This document shows positions 9,506 to 21,900 of a stretch of DNA of 64,000 nt, piece by piece. The DNA is from Stenopsyche tienmushanensis (Eukaryota; Arthropoda; Insecta; Trichoptera; Stenopsychidae). The stretch lies in assembly GCA_008973525.1 (NCBI GenBank), contig WACJ01000503.1, positions 2,294,001 to 2,358,000 on the forward strand. The letters are read 5' to 3'. Position 1 is the stretch's first letter. Each line of letters begins with the position of its first letter. The position numbers and the translations under genes were made by a program. Under the pieces are notes generated by a model. It was not told where the DNA came from. It saw nothing but the letters and a program-made list of their open reading frames with translations, and did not search any database.

Positions 9506-11100
9506 AATATTTAAAATGTATAAAAATGTATCATTATTATATAATTTAGCAGATTTTCAAACCATTCTGTTTGAATAGTTATGAAAATCACCGCTAGGAA
9601 TGAAAATGACGCTAATAGTAATGAAAATAGTTTATAATAATTTTCATATTATAAAAATAATATTAAATTGCTCCATAAAATATTTCAGTACAATAATCAT
9701 CATCTTAATATTATTATCTGTTGTAAATCAAAAGGCATGCCATATCTTCGCTATGATGAGAATAAACTCTGTAAATTCAAATATGCTCATTAGTCGTGGC
9801 TGCAAATATTTACTTGTCTAGAATAACTGGATGTGGATTCTTGAATTATATTTTTAGATAAAATAGACAACGCAAATAGCGTTTATAGGACTGTCAAGGT
9901 AGAACGATAAGAGCATTTTTGAATTGTTGAAAAAAACACAATTTCAACGCATTCGAACAATCTGTAAATGAAATTTGGCCCGAATATTAAATTAACTCAA
10001 TGAAAGCATAGTCCCTAATTGCTTTTATTCATTACATTGAACATACGAAAGCTATCTGAATTTATTGGGAAATAATCAATTTTTAAATATTTCTCTGCGA
10101 TACGATAACGCCGTATTACATTATAATAAATACGATCGATCACAGTTATCTCGTTCGGAACGTTGCCATTTTATTGTACACAATATTGCTATGATTACTT
10201 CGTCTATTTGTGCGATGCAAAAAGGAACATTCACAATCTCAAAATATTGCAGGATTCGAAATCCAGACACTGCCTGTGATGAAAGCAACTCTCAATGTCC
10301 TTATAATCGAGAGCCTATCTGAAATTCGGACGAAAACGCGCATGCGCAAAACATCTACTAAACCACTGGTTCTTCAAATTTCAGCACGCGATTCACTTAT
10401 AATGAGCTCTCACCTGATGAGGGTGAATTTAGCTTAAACACCACATATTTTATTTTCCATAGAGATACGAGTAAACTGCATGCTATGTAAATAGAATTTT
10501 TTAACGAAATATGAAGCCTTAATATTTTAATAGTATTTTTTCTTGAAAATCAAAAAAATATAGATCATCAATTAGATATTTTCTTGAACGGATGCAATTC
10601 ATTCGTTTAAGATGTCGTTGGGGGTTTTGTCCATCCGAATTCTAAATCCGAAGGATAAGAATAAGAACAACAACGAAAAATCATCAGCCATGAAAATTTA
10701 ATATATGCGATCAATGACGATGCTGAGGACGACGTTATGCTCTTCGATATGAAAGAAAAGATAATAAATTCATATTGATCGCTTATTATGATTTTTGAAT
10801 CGCTTTAATGGTTCATTGTCCGCACTAATCGTCTGATATGTCTCCACGTCTGATGTGAATACGTCTCAATATGATTTTCCGACTCTGAAAAATGATATAT
10901 TGAGACAATTCGCATACGATTTTTAAATAAATATTATTTCATAACTGTGCAAAATGATTTTTTTTTAAAATTAGTGAGTACTATCGCGCAGTGCAAGTGG
11001 AAATTGTTTTTTTGCCTTTTCTCTGGCTCGATGCTCTCTACGTCTTTCCAGGGTACTTGCTAGCACTTTGTATTTGTCCTTTTCGCCATTTCACTTTTGA
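9506..11100. other. AT-rich spacer, no supported gene
   Basis: Short open frames occur at 9600-9821, 10065-10322 and 10210-10437 (+). None has a signal-peptide exon, the family spacing or a recognised domain. Nothing further is supported. Confidence 0.4.
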
Positions 11101-11109
11101 TCTCAGTCC

Positions 11110-11520
11110 AACTAATATTAAATCCAAGCTAGATTCTACTTTCAGGGAGTCTGTTTCTTCGTTTACAATAGTAAAATGTTGGGTGGCAGAGTTTAAACGA
11201 GGTCATACAAGCTGCCAAGGCGAACAGCATAGTGTTTGATCAAATGAGAAAATCACCCCATAGATGGTTAAGGAAATCTATAAAATATGGCTAGACCTTT
11301 CAAAAAATGTTATACGCCGCATATTGATTGAAAATTTGGACATAAAAAAAACTGTGCACAAGATAAGTGTCGCGTTTGTTCATAATGGAACAAAAACAGC
11401 GTCGTGATGATGTTTGAATCGAGTGTTTGTATCGGGATGAAACATGGGTCCATCACTTCATATCTGAGATAAATGAACATGGAGATCCTCTACAGACTCG
11501 GAATAATTAGATTAAATGAA
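11110..11520 (+). mobile_element. Mariner (Tc1/mariner) transposase relic
   Basis: Fragments of a mariner transposase appear in changing frames: KCWVAEFKRGHTS with the helix-turn-helix-side motif, then NVIRRILIENLDIKK, then MEQKQRRDDV, a stop, and CLYRDETWVHHF. The last contains the DETW(I/V)HH segment with the first-half catalytic Asp. Frameshifts and stops separate these pieces and the C-terminal half is missing, so the copy is inactive. Repeat copy C follows directly. Confidence 0.7.
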
Positions 11521-11574
11521 ATAATTAGATATGGCACATAAATAGACTAGTTCAAGACTTCATTTGGCGCGAGC

Positions 11575-11930
11575 AATGTAAATTAGCCTCTGAGGGAGCT
11601 TCCGTGATCGTACAAATCATAGAAAATTCCGCAAAAAGACGGGGTGGCGACAAGGTTTGTATGTCCAATCGGTCCGTTTTTCGGATCGCTGATATGACGA
11701 ATGAACGCCTTGCTATCGGACGCCATACCTGAACATGACTACAGAACGATTACAAACTCTCATTATAAAACGAAGTTGTTCGAAGAAGACTGATCGGGTG
11801 GGTTGTTTAAATTTTACAATTGGTGAAAATATTGTTATCTTTATTTTATTGCGGGTTTATGCCGGCTGGATCGGCCCAATGTTTAGGCGACGAAAAAGAA
11901 AAGAGGGATTAAACAACTCAGTCAATATTA
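11575..11930 (-). repeat. Dispersed coding-like repeat, copy C
   Basis: The minus strand reads MASDSKAFIRHISDPKNGP, IGHTNLVATPS, CGIFYDLYDHGSSLRG, closely matching copies A and B. Upstream on the minus strand it has FFEQLRFIMRVCNRSVVMF, partly shared with copy A (FIMRGRNRSVDMF). The flanking CATTGGGCCG and TCCCTCTTTT segments are shared with copy B. Confidence 0.6.
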
Positions 11931-12240
11931 TGGAAGCAAAAAGATTTAATTAGTGATAATGAAAAACCATGTGCAACATTGCGACCGTGTCGGTATTCAG
12001 CGTTTTGCGCCCCAAGCTTAATTGCGTCCGTGGTGGGAGCCTGCTTTGCCACGCCCTTGTTACGGTAATTTTTAGAGTTTCATTTTTCGTGACGTTCAGG
12101 CCAATTCAAATTTTTTGAATGTTGATTTTATCATATATTAATTTATCTTCGGAAAAATCTCAGTTTTGAGGTAAAATGAGATTAAAAATTAACTGTTTGG
12201 TATTTTTTGATTTATAATGTTTGCTATGATTTTAAAATAT
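11931..12240. other. Spacer upstream of the DGK promoter island
   Basis: Moderate GC between 11970 and 12060, then AT-rich sequence. No gene or element is recognised. The CpG-rich island begins just downstream. Confidence 0.35.
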
Positions 12241-12542
12241 ATCGATTTAGAATCTCGATCACGATGATAGATCGGAAAAACGAGATCGGGGCTCGCTCGG
12301 GGTCGTCCCGTCGGACGGCGTCGAAGTCGAAGAAACGCGGCCGGTTTCGGTAAAAGGATGAAATATTTATTGGAATTAGATTTGAGAAAGTGGCATAGTT
12401 TGCGCGGTGCGCTCGGTGCGCTCGTCGCGCGCTTTCCCACTACGGGCGGAAAGCTCAGTCGGGGCGGCGCGTTTGAGGAGCGGCGTGCGCTTCGTGCAGG
12501 GCGCTTCCGGCGCTTCCGGCGCTTCCCATCGGTGCGTGCAGG

Positions 12543-12613
12543 CGGCGCGGGCGGCGCTGTCGGGCGGCGCGGGCGGCGCGGGTGGCGCGGGAGGCGCGGG
12601 AGGCGCGGGCGGG
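12543..12613. repeat. 9-bp GC-rich minisatellite (GGCGCGGGN)n
   Basis: Imperfect tandem copies of GGCGCGGGC/T/A sit in the probable 5' UTR of the diacylglycerol kinase gene, about 190 bp before its ATG. Confidence 0.7.
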
Positions 12614-12796
12614 TCGACCTTGGGGTGCGCGCGGCGCTCCGGGCGCGTGCGCGTGCGCGAGGAGAGTGTGCGTGTGTGCGCGCGCGGGCGCGGCGGGCGC
12701 AGTCGGCGGCCGCTGGGCGCGGGCACGCCCGTCTGTACGCGCGGCCCGCGAGCCGCCATGGGCCCGGGCCGCCCTGACCGGTGATGCGACCCAGCC

Positions 12797-12935
12797 ATGG
12801 CGGTCGCGCCCTCCGCCGACGAGCTGGCCGCCCGCGGACACTGCTTCGCCAAGAAGACCTTTCACAAGCCGACCTACTGCCACCACTGCTCGGACCTGCT
12901 CTGGGGCCTCATCGGGCAGGGCTACAACTGCGAAG
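12797..12935 (+). CDS. DGKQ: DGK coding exon 1: start and first half of C1 finger 1
   Basis: Starts [20 protein letters not shown] and runs through [20 protein letters not shown], the conserved first half of the DGK theta N-terminal C1 domain. It ends GAAG|GTAACC in phase 1, and the G combines with TG of exon 2 to give Val. Exon 2 completes the finger with CNFIVHERC. Confidence 0.92.
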
Positions 12936-15900
12936 GTAACCCCCTCGAGGCTCCTCCCCCGCGCCGCGCCGCCTCGCGCGACTCCCCCGGCGAGGCGAGG
13001 GACCGATTTTCCGGGACGCAGATCGATCACCGAGCGGGACGCGAAAATCGGCCACGCGCTCCGCGAGCTTTCGACCCCGAGCGGACGCGAGCCCGAGGGC
13101 GCGCGCGACGCCGGACCCTCGGCGAGACGCCGGGGCCCTCCGCGCCGGCTTCGCCCTCCGCCGGGGCGCCGAGGCTCGCCCCCGCGGACTCGGACCGGTC
13201 GACGATCCCGAGGCGACGGACGCCCGCGGAAGGAGTCGCCCCCGGAGCGCGCCCTCCGATCGAAAATATCGCGGATTAATTATTCGCACCCTGTAAATAT
13301 TTAAACAAATCGGGACGCCATGTTTTTTTAGCAAGAAAATGGTTCGAGCGCCTCGCCGCCAGGGCGGTCGCCCGCCGACTTCGCGCGCCCGACTCTCGTT
13401 CCGGGTCGAAACCGCACGCGCGTGCAGTCGAGAGCGCGTCTCTCCCCCCGGGCCGAGGGGGAGGCGACCGTCCGAACCTTCGCGCCTCTCCGCCCTCGCC
13501 GAATTTCCGCTCGGATCGATTTACGTAATTCGCCGCGTCGCCCCGTCAGATCGAGACGGCGACCGAGCGACGGGACCGAGGGGCCGAACCCCGACAGCGT
13601 CCCTTCGCCCCCTGGAAGAATGCACTTATCGATCAATTACTTATCAGCTAATCGTGACAAAAATACGATTAGTTACGTCAGTGACCCGCGAACGAGCGCT
13701 CGTCCTTTGTATCCCGCGCCGTTGTTCCTCGGCAAATCGACGATCCACGAGGTCGATCGATCCGCGCCTGAACGCGCTCTGAAGCGATTCCCTTTTCCGA
13801 TTTCCTTGATAGCCCACCCTAACCTCAAACTCGAGCGACGCTACCATTGGTCGATTTGAATATTCAAAAAATAAATAAAAAACAAACTAACAATAATATT
13901 TATATTGGAACTCATTCGCTGCGGACGCTAAATTGTCGATCGATTCGATCGCTTGGATCGACTCATCTGCTCAAAATCGGTTTTGAGATTCGGGGTGGTG
14001 GTCTCGCTTTTTCTCCTGTGGATTACGACCCTCCGCGCACGAACGTCGCTCTCCCGTATCCGACGCGTTTCGTATCTTTTCCATCGACGATCGACTTTAT
14101 CCTCGTCTTCGAAACCGTTCTAGATTCGTCAAACGAATTCACACTCAAAATAATAGCTAATGATCTACATTAAAAATATCCATTTAGGGATGAATTCGAC
14201 TATAGAAATAAAACGCTTTTCGTGAAGAAATCGCATTCGAAAATCAGAACAGTCCAAAGTATTCGTCGTTAAAAACCTGGAGTGTCTGGCTCGCTAATAA
14301 AACTTGAGTGCCATAGATTGGATTAAAGTGCTAATGCAGGAATTCGACATTGCTGCGGCTCGCCGATCTTCGAACGCCTCGTCGGAACGATATTTCGTCA
14401 TGGAAACTGCAAAGAAATCGTTCATCTTTCGCTTAAGAAAAGACAAAAAGACATTCGAATGAAAAACAATCTCCATGCTCGATCGATCTCTTGCACGTTA
14501 ATTGTTCTTCCACAAACTATAATCCATCTCCCGTCGATATCAATTTTTGTCTTTTTTTCAAAGCAACTTCCAAATTTCTTCCAAAGTCTTCCAGTCGTTG
14601 AATATGTTAACTCTCGAAATTTTGGCATCCTTCAAAGCCAGTAAATAATATATATTCATATGCCGAAATTATGGGAAAAGCTGCATTACTAAAGTGGCTT
14701 TTCTAATCTCGGTCTTTACGAAGTATTTTAAAATATCGTCCAGGGACAAGGGATGACGAAGTTCTTCACTAAAAGCTCAAATTCCTCAGTAATATCGTAT
14801 AATTTTGTGCATCGTTTAATCATTTTTGCGACCGATTGCCTTCTCAATCGAGTCTTTGAAATATTCATCCTAGAGCTCTTCGATCGGAGTGATGCTCATT
14901 TAAATATGAAACGCCGCAGACGAGATCTGATAAGAGAATCGTTCAGACAACATAGTTGAATGCTATGTCAATAGTTCATCATCTGCACGACAATGAGTGC
15001 TTTTGAGCTATTTATGAACCATGCTGATAAACAGAAAAAATCCAAGCTGAAGATAAGCCTTCGTCTTCAGGAATTTGACTGACTGTCTACAGATTCGAGA
15101 AGAGTTTCTTTAAAGCGCAGACCTCATGTCGTAATGACCGAAAATCTATCTAAAAATTGCTTCTATGTTAATCTTTAGTCTCTTCGATCCAAAAACGAGA
15201 TCGTTCCGAATCTAGTAAGTATTTTCATTGCATAAAATGTATAAAATAAACTTAAATCGATGTCATAAGATTGAATCGAGTTATAGGTATGATTCGCACC
15301 GATAAATGCATGTAAATTTGGTTGATATAGCTTTCCAAATATATTCCGTTTTCATACTTATGATGAAATATCAAGCACGAAAATTTAGGTCTTACCAAGG
15401 ATCTTTTGGTTATATTGCTTCTTTTTCGATTGATCAAAATTTTGATAATTTTACCGACTAAGTATCGCATCACTCGAAATAGAAATTAGTCAGAAAGAAT
15501 CTGGAAAAATGATTCTTCGATATCAGTCAAAACATTAAAATCTGGTTAGAAATGTTTCATATTGAAAAGTTATTTGCAGTCGTAACTGATAAAATAACTT
15601 TTACTGCTAGTTCGGGTTTCAGGGTTGATCGATGATGGCTTTTGGATGATTTTCTTCTACAAATTTGTTGTCGCAAAACATCATTTTTTCATATTTGTTT
15701 AAAGTATAATCCAGAAAAGGTATCTTATTTTAAGATCTACAAAGCTTTTTTATGCATCTTAACTTATTTTGATGTGTCTTGTGCCATATCCGAACCACTG
15801 GATGTAGGCGATCTCCATAGAAGATTTTACTAGTGTGGTTTGGAATTTGGAAAGGTATGAGAGGAGGAAATCTATGAGTGAGCTACGAAATTATCATTAT

Positions 15901-18900
15901 ATATAAATTATAATTTAATTCTTGTTGCAAATTCATGTGCGTCCCTGCACGAATTTATTAATCGCTTCAGCATTTGCTTCTTCAAATCCAGGAAATTGCA
16001 TTGGATTGAGACGATCGATCAGAAATATTAATATTTCCAATCTCCCAAATTTATTGGTACGGTGAAAAAATTTTACACAATCTGGATTTGAACCCGAACC
16101 ATTATAATAAGAGTCCAGGATCTAATCCGCTATACCAACACTTGATCATTGGTCATGAATTGATTGGATTAGAATTTTCTTGAATTTCAACTTGGACTTC
16201 ATCACCTCCAACATATGACTTTTTATGGCATCATAATTTCCTATATAACATCTTTTAAATGAATTATCTAAGATTTGTTATTTTAATAAATTGATGTGAC
16301 TAAAGACAATTGATAAAAATAATCACATATGATAACTCTTCGTCTTTCAGTCTTAATATCGTCTTTAATCGCTCTCTTGGATATTAGACGTTCATGACTA
16401 TGTTCTTGCATCCTCGTTTAAGTATATATTGATGTGGTATTTTTTCGTTACCTTCTATATACAATAAGGATAAGATCATATTTGGATAGTTGTATTTAAA
16501 TGAATTATGGGATTGTCCTTATTCAATCGTCTGAGAATTTAAGTATTTCAATGTCAAAAAATTCGATAAATTGGCACGTATTTTTCCCGCAATCTGAATT
16601 TGCATCCACAATGCGATTCCAATATCCAACCCATAATGCCTCAACACTTGGTCTGCACAATTTGGCATCCCAAAAAAAAAATCTGGTTTAATGGCAGAAT
16701 TGGCTCAGTTTGTAGGTCGCAAGCTTAACGATCGCCGCCGCATTTCCATAATAAATGAGAAAAACATTTTTAATCTGGGCATTTCAAGTAGTTTATTGGT
16801 TTCCAATGTATTGAACATGTGTACGCCTAATCAGCTTCTAATCCCGTAGCGTGATTCCATCGACTGCTCTCCGTGTTTGTTTTTCTTCGCCGACTTTAAA
16901 TTGATATTTGTTGTATGAGGAAGATGTGAAAATAGATCAAAGCGTCTATTTTGAGAGTCGTCAATAAAATTGGTTACTATAATTACGAATTATTAGCGAG
17001 AGCATTGCTATTTTTAATATCTCCGTCCGATTGTTTATGCTAGCTCGGCCGAAGTTCTTATTCTTCGCTAAACCGCCCTAATGTGTTGGCGCACAATCGA
17101 CACAAATAGAGAACACTTTAAAAATATTCCACTACAATACTATTTGTGCGCTCCGTGCTCAGATTTTGCCTCTTCTGCGGAATATTTGCTCCATTTTTTA
17201 AGCATCCCATGCTCAACTTAAAAACTCGTTTTCAGGTCGCAAAAACACATTGTGAAGCAAAATTATTGATATTTTTAATATATTATTGATTTATAATGCA
17301 CACAAAGCTCGTATAACGAAATGAAATGTGCATTGCTTAACCAATGGCTTCAACGTCAATTTCTTTAACATCGAAGTGTATTTGTTTAAGGGGGTGCTCA
17401 TTGATTTTTCTGGCGGTCTAATGCGACAACTGGAGCATTTTAACTAGACATTGCCATAATGTCTGATGACAGTGAACTTTACTTCCATTTCTGTCCAAAA
17501 TCCAAAACATGAGTGTAATATGATGATGAAGTTAATATGATAACTGTTACCAATTTAAAGTGTTTTAGATGTTGGTATTAAATCTAGGAATTAAAATGCA
17601 TGCTGCATTCAATCTCGTTTTTCATTCAATGTATTGTTGAAACGTTGAAAATCTGCAACCAAATCTTACTGTCCTTTAGATTTGGATTTCTCTTTAAATA
17701 AAGATGGATGTTTCCTTAGTTAAAAAACTGCTAGATTATGAATACTTTCCTCCCAAATGTCTTACATAATCAATATTATCTTCTACTTCAAAGAAATGCA
17801 AACTTCCTAGGATTTTCAGAGAAGCTGTTATTAAATGTCATATCGCCATTATTATATTTGTCGATACTGTTTATTCTATTGATATGTATGTGATTGTAAA
17901 TAAAGTAATCAACTGAGGCTTAATTAAAAATGAACACGCTGTTATCAGCAGTTTGACAGCCAACAATAGAGTTAAATTAGTAACACGTGATATGCTCAAC
18001 CCTGTTATATATCTTATGACTGTTGCAGATTCTATTTACGATTAGAAAAATTAAAACATCGTAAAAATTGTTGTTTATGAAACGTTTTAGAATATTCGAA
18101 ATGATTTTGAAAAAAGACTCATCTATACAGTGTCAGAAATAGGAATCGAAGCGGGAGCACTAAACGTATATTGCCAAAATATAATTTTTTCGCCATGATA
18201 AAAAAATCGCGATACAAATGTTTGTAAATTCAACAAAAACAATGAATGATTTCCGGCATTAAATTTTACGAGTACAAAATCTTCCGAGTTGAACTCTTCA
18301 TTCATCAGGAATGTTGGAACATATCCAATCCATGTCAAAATTGCTCTTTATAAATTGCTCGTGTATCCTTGCGGGCGACTCGAGCACTCGACTTTCTTCC
18401 ATTTTGAGACAAAAATACGTATTCAGATGTGTTTTTTTTTTCTCCTCCTTAAAAAAATAAAACACCGACCATATCGATCCCGCAGCGCTTTTTACATCGT
18501 ATTCTATAAATGGTAGTTTGCGAATGTTAGCGGCCGTTTGCGGTTAACTCTTCCTGTGGATATGATAAAGCGTGTACTACGCTGTAACCTGAATTTATGA
18601 AATGCTAGTTTGGAGAACAGTTAGAGATTTATTTATACATGTTATGATTCATGCGACGTTTGTTTATTTATATATTTCAAATGAATGGAGTCAAGGTGTA
18701 GTCAAAGAATTTGATGTAAAAATAACAAGATTTCTTTGTGAATTCTCGACGAAAGAATCGAGTCCTAATGAATCTTGCGTGTTTATGACGTCCGAATTTT
18801 ATATTGTGTGTTTACAATAAGTCGTCTATAAAATATTGATTTATTTTTTTCCCTTGAAATATATCGAGAGAGTGGAGATAAATCTTTCAGGGTCTTATGG

Positions 18901-21900
18901 AAATTAAGAAGAATTAATAGTAAATCATCATCGGTTCGTATCATGTAATATTCTTGAATGTATGCAGAAAAAAGCCGGATGGTGTCGAAATTGGATGTCT
19001 TGAAATATTAATTTAATGAATCCATCTCAGATTTACTCGTGCTGATTTTCATTATTTTCAGGAACTCCAAATATAATTTTCGAAACGAATCTGAAATATA
19101 TCTGACATTGGTGTTTTTTAAATATATTTAATACCACAGGTTTAAAAAAGATAACAGAGAATGTTTATAAATGTATGCCCTAGTTGGCTAAATAACACGT
19201 TGCTTGCGGGAGCAGAGAATCACCATCGTGTGCTGCCGCACACTGACTACATGAGAAGATCTATTCTTCGTAAATACTACAAATTAAAAGCAAAAGAAGA
19301 AGAAAAACATGTTAATATATTTTGTGCCTTGATTAATACTATCAGCTTTAATTTTGGTTCTGATATATGGTTATGCAAGATAAATATGTTTCATTTATAA
19401 AATTCCATTTGACAAAGTAGACTGTTTCTCTCTTTATTGTTACATAATAAAGATATTGATGTTTTAAAATATTAATGTGGATATATATAAATTAAATACA
19501 AATTTAACTAAGTTTATAAATGTGCTAGGGTAAAATCCTATAGAAAAAATATGTACTGGTAATGCAAATCATAATTAGGGAATCCAATCAGTTTTAGGTG
19601 CTCATGAATCCCGGGATTAGTAAACGTAATCCCGAAAAATTCAGGATTGAAATTTTTATCTAACAAAAATTGTTCACCTCAACAGCACGATGAAGGCTAC
19701 TAAATCAAGACATTCTCGCTGAAATCTGGACGCTTGGAAATAGTGGCGTAACTAATAATTGGCGAGCTTAGGCGACGCCTAGGGACAGTAACTGTCTAAT
19801 CTATGTCATCATCATCATCATAGTGCAGCCACTGACAGTCCACTACAGAACTATGGGCCTCTTCAATATCCATTCATAGGAAGGGGTTACATCCATTTCG
19901 TCTGTATCATACATTCACTTCCTCATTCGCTCGATATTGAAGGTAGCATTACCACCGAGCATTTAAATATCTGATGACAAGTGTGGAAGCTGAGCGTACA
20001 TTTTCAGCAGCAGTTATCAAAACAGATCCAGGCTATATGACGAAACACTCGATGCTTTAATGTTACTACGAGCATATTTTTAAAATAATATTTGATTTTT
20101 TTAGTGTTTTTTTTTAATCTATTTTTGAATTGTATTTTAATCTTTCTCAAATAAATAAAATTCTTTCGCCTTCAAGTTGATCCCGGGATGATCTAATGCA
20201 ATCCTGAAATCCCGGGATCGAAATTTTGGCACGGGATTGGATTCCCTTGTCATGATGTCTATATGTATTTTTTATATTGAATATGGATAGTTTTTAGTAT
20301 GAAAATTTAAGAAAATGATTACGCACGACTGTCCAAAAAAATCGCGTGACTGTTCAATGCACGGTGAGCTAAACCGGCCCCGCATGCAAAGTGTTGATGA
20401 AACTTCTCTTTTGCTTACTAAGCATATATTTGAAACTATTCATCTTCAAACATATCGTTCAAACTGTCCATTGGAAATCACGCATTGAAGTCATTAGTAA
20501 ATAGTATCAAACATATATTTATTCGTAGGCTTAATATTGAAGGTAGCATAATCTCTCGCAGCTTTGAAAAGAATTGAAAATGTACTCAAGATCATTGGAA
20601 TCCATTCGCAAAGCCTATATGCTGTTGAAAAAGAACATCTCAGAATAGCTCCTAGACTTCATTCATCGGATTCATTCTCGATAGGGAAATCTATTTAAGT
20701 CTTTCCTGAATAAACAGCACACTTTTCATAGCGATTAGCTTATTGTATGCAATAAATAAATGAAATGCTTTTTTAGTACCGCTTTGAACTATCAAAAACT
20801 GCTTTGGACAAACGTGTTGATTTTACTGAAAAGAGCTACAGAAAGGACAGGAGTCATAAGTCGTATTTTTGTTCCTTATCGAATGGAATTATTACACGGA
20901 AGAAGCTGATATTAATGATTCTTGAGGTGGACAAAAACAAAATACTTTAGGGTAATAAGAACAATATGAAGAAGAGCACCTATCTAATTTGTTTATAGTA
21001 ACAGTAATTAAATGTTGTTATAATCACAAGAATAAGCTTTTGGCACATTGGAGAAGATTTTCTGACTAAAATGGCAAATAAGGTTTTTACAGCTGATGCT
21101 TTTTTATGCTTTTTCTTAGCACAGTATTTCGCCAATCTCTTCCTTTTTGACGCAGATTTTTGTTATGTTCCTATATAAATATGAGTAGGGTTTCTTTTTA
21201 TATTTGCGGAAAAAAATCGTATTGAATTCTGTTTCAAATTCTTAAAAGAATTATAGCTTATTCCGATTGGATTTTGAATCATAATGGATTTAAAATTCTT
21301 CAATCGGGTTGATGATAAATTAGAATTTGGGTTAAATTTTGGGACTTGACGCGATTGCTTCCGAACAATCCATATAAGGACATACCGTTCGAGTATCGAA
21401 TTCGGTCTTTCTTGCATCGTGCATTTTCAGCGAACCTGCGTCCTGCATTTTCGAAATTGTTCAACGGGTTGAGCGATTCTGGCCGCTTGAAGCCAACAGC
21501 AAAATGTGGAAGAAAAACGTAAAATATGTCAGTGGAAGCATCACAAGACGGTAAGCGGACATGCTGCGATGCTATTTCTGAATAAAGCGCTATCTTCGTG
21601 CGGCGTCGGCTGTTTATTTTAGTAACAGGAAGACGAATAGTTTGCACGTATCCAGTGTTAACCAACCCGCTTATTCCAGGATTATATCTTCTCTGAGACA
21701 ATAGAAACTGGACTGGAAAGTCGTCGAAATGACAGCGTTCAACGTTACAATGCGACACCACCCCTCACTCGAATGCTGATAAATATTGATTCACGTTCGC
21801 TTAATGCAGTTTTATTATATATTTTACTTCAGGCGTCCAACAATTTATCAAAATAAATATTATTTGATATGTAGTCAATCAAATGATGCTTTGTTCAGCA

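Larger units (their letters stand above)
12240..13860 (+). promoter_or_regulatory. CpG-rich promoter island and 5' UTR of diacylglycerol kinase
   Basis: About 1.6 kb of very CpG-rich sequence in an AT-rich genome, surrounding the first coding exon at 12797. It contains short GC minisatellites: GCGCTTCCG three times near 12505 and a 9-bp GGCGCGGGN unit at about 12543-12613. A short upstream frame (MGPGRPDR, from about 12758) ends before the main ATG, and an in-frame TGA at 12782-12784 fixes 12797 as the first usable start. The long open frames on both strands here are by-products of GC content. The exact transcription start cannot be placed. Confidence 0.65.

Noticed and set aside
10570..10790. 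Further copy of the secreted family (a short frame starting MSLGVLSIR and an acidic DDAEDDVM segment)
   Set aside because: No matching exon 3 or 4 with paired cysteines, and no donor at the expected place.
12358..13859. Numerous long overlapping open frames on both strands around the DGK start
   Set aside because: They arise from CpG-rich composition and low stop-codon frequency. Only the frame with C1-domain content from 12797, ending at a donor that joins exon 2, is supported.
16085..16150. tRNA gene on the minus strand near 16.1 kb
   Set aside because: Only promoter-box similarity; no acceptor-stem pairing, and related degraded copies lie at 33.2 and 34.6 kb.
21163..21761. Two overlapping minus-strand open frames of 84 and 153 codons in DGK intron 1
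   Set aside because: No recognised domain, signal peptide or splice context. Possibly an old transposon fragment, but not supportable as a gene.
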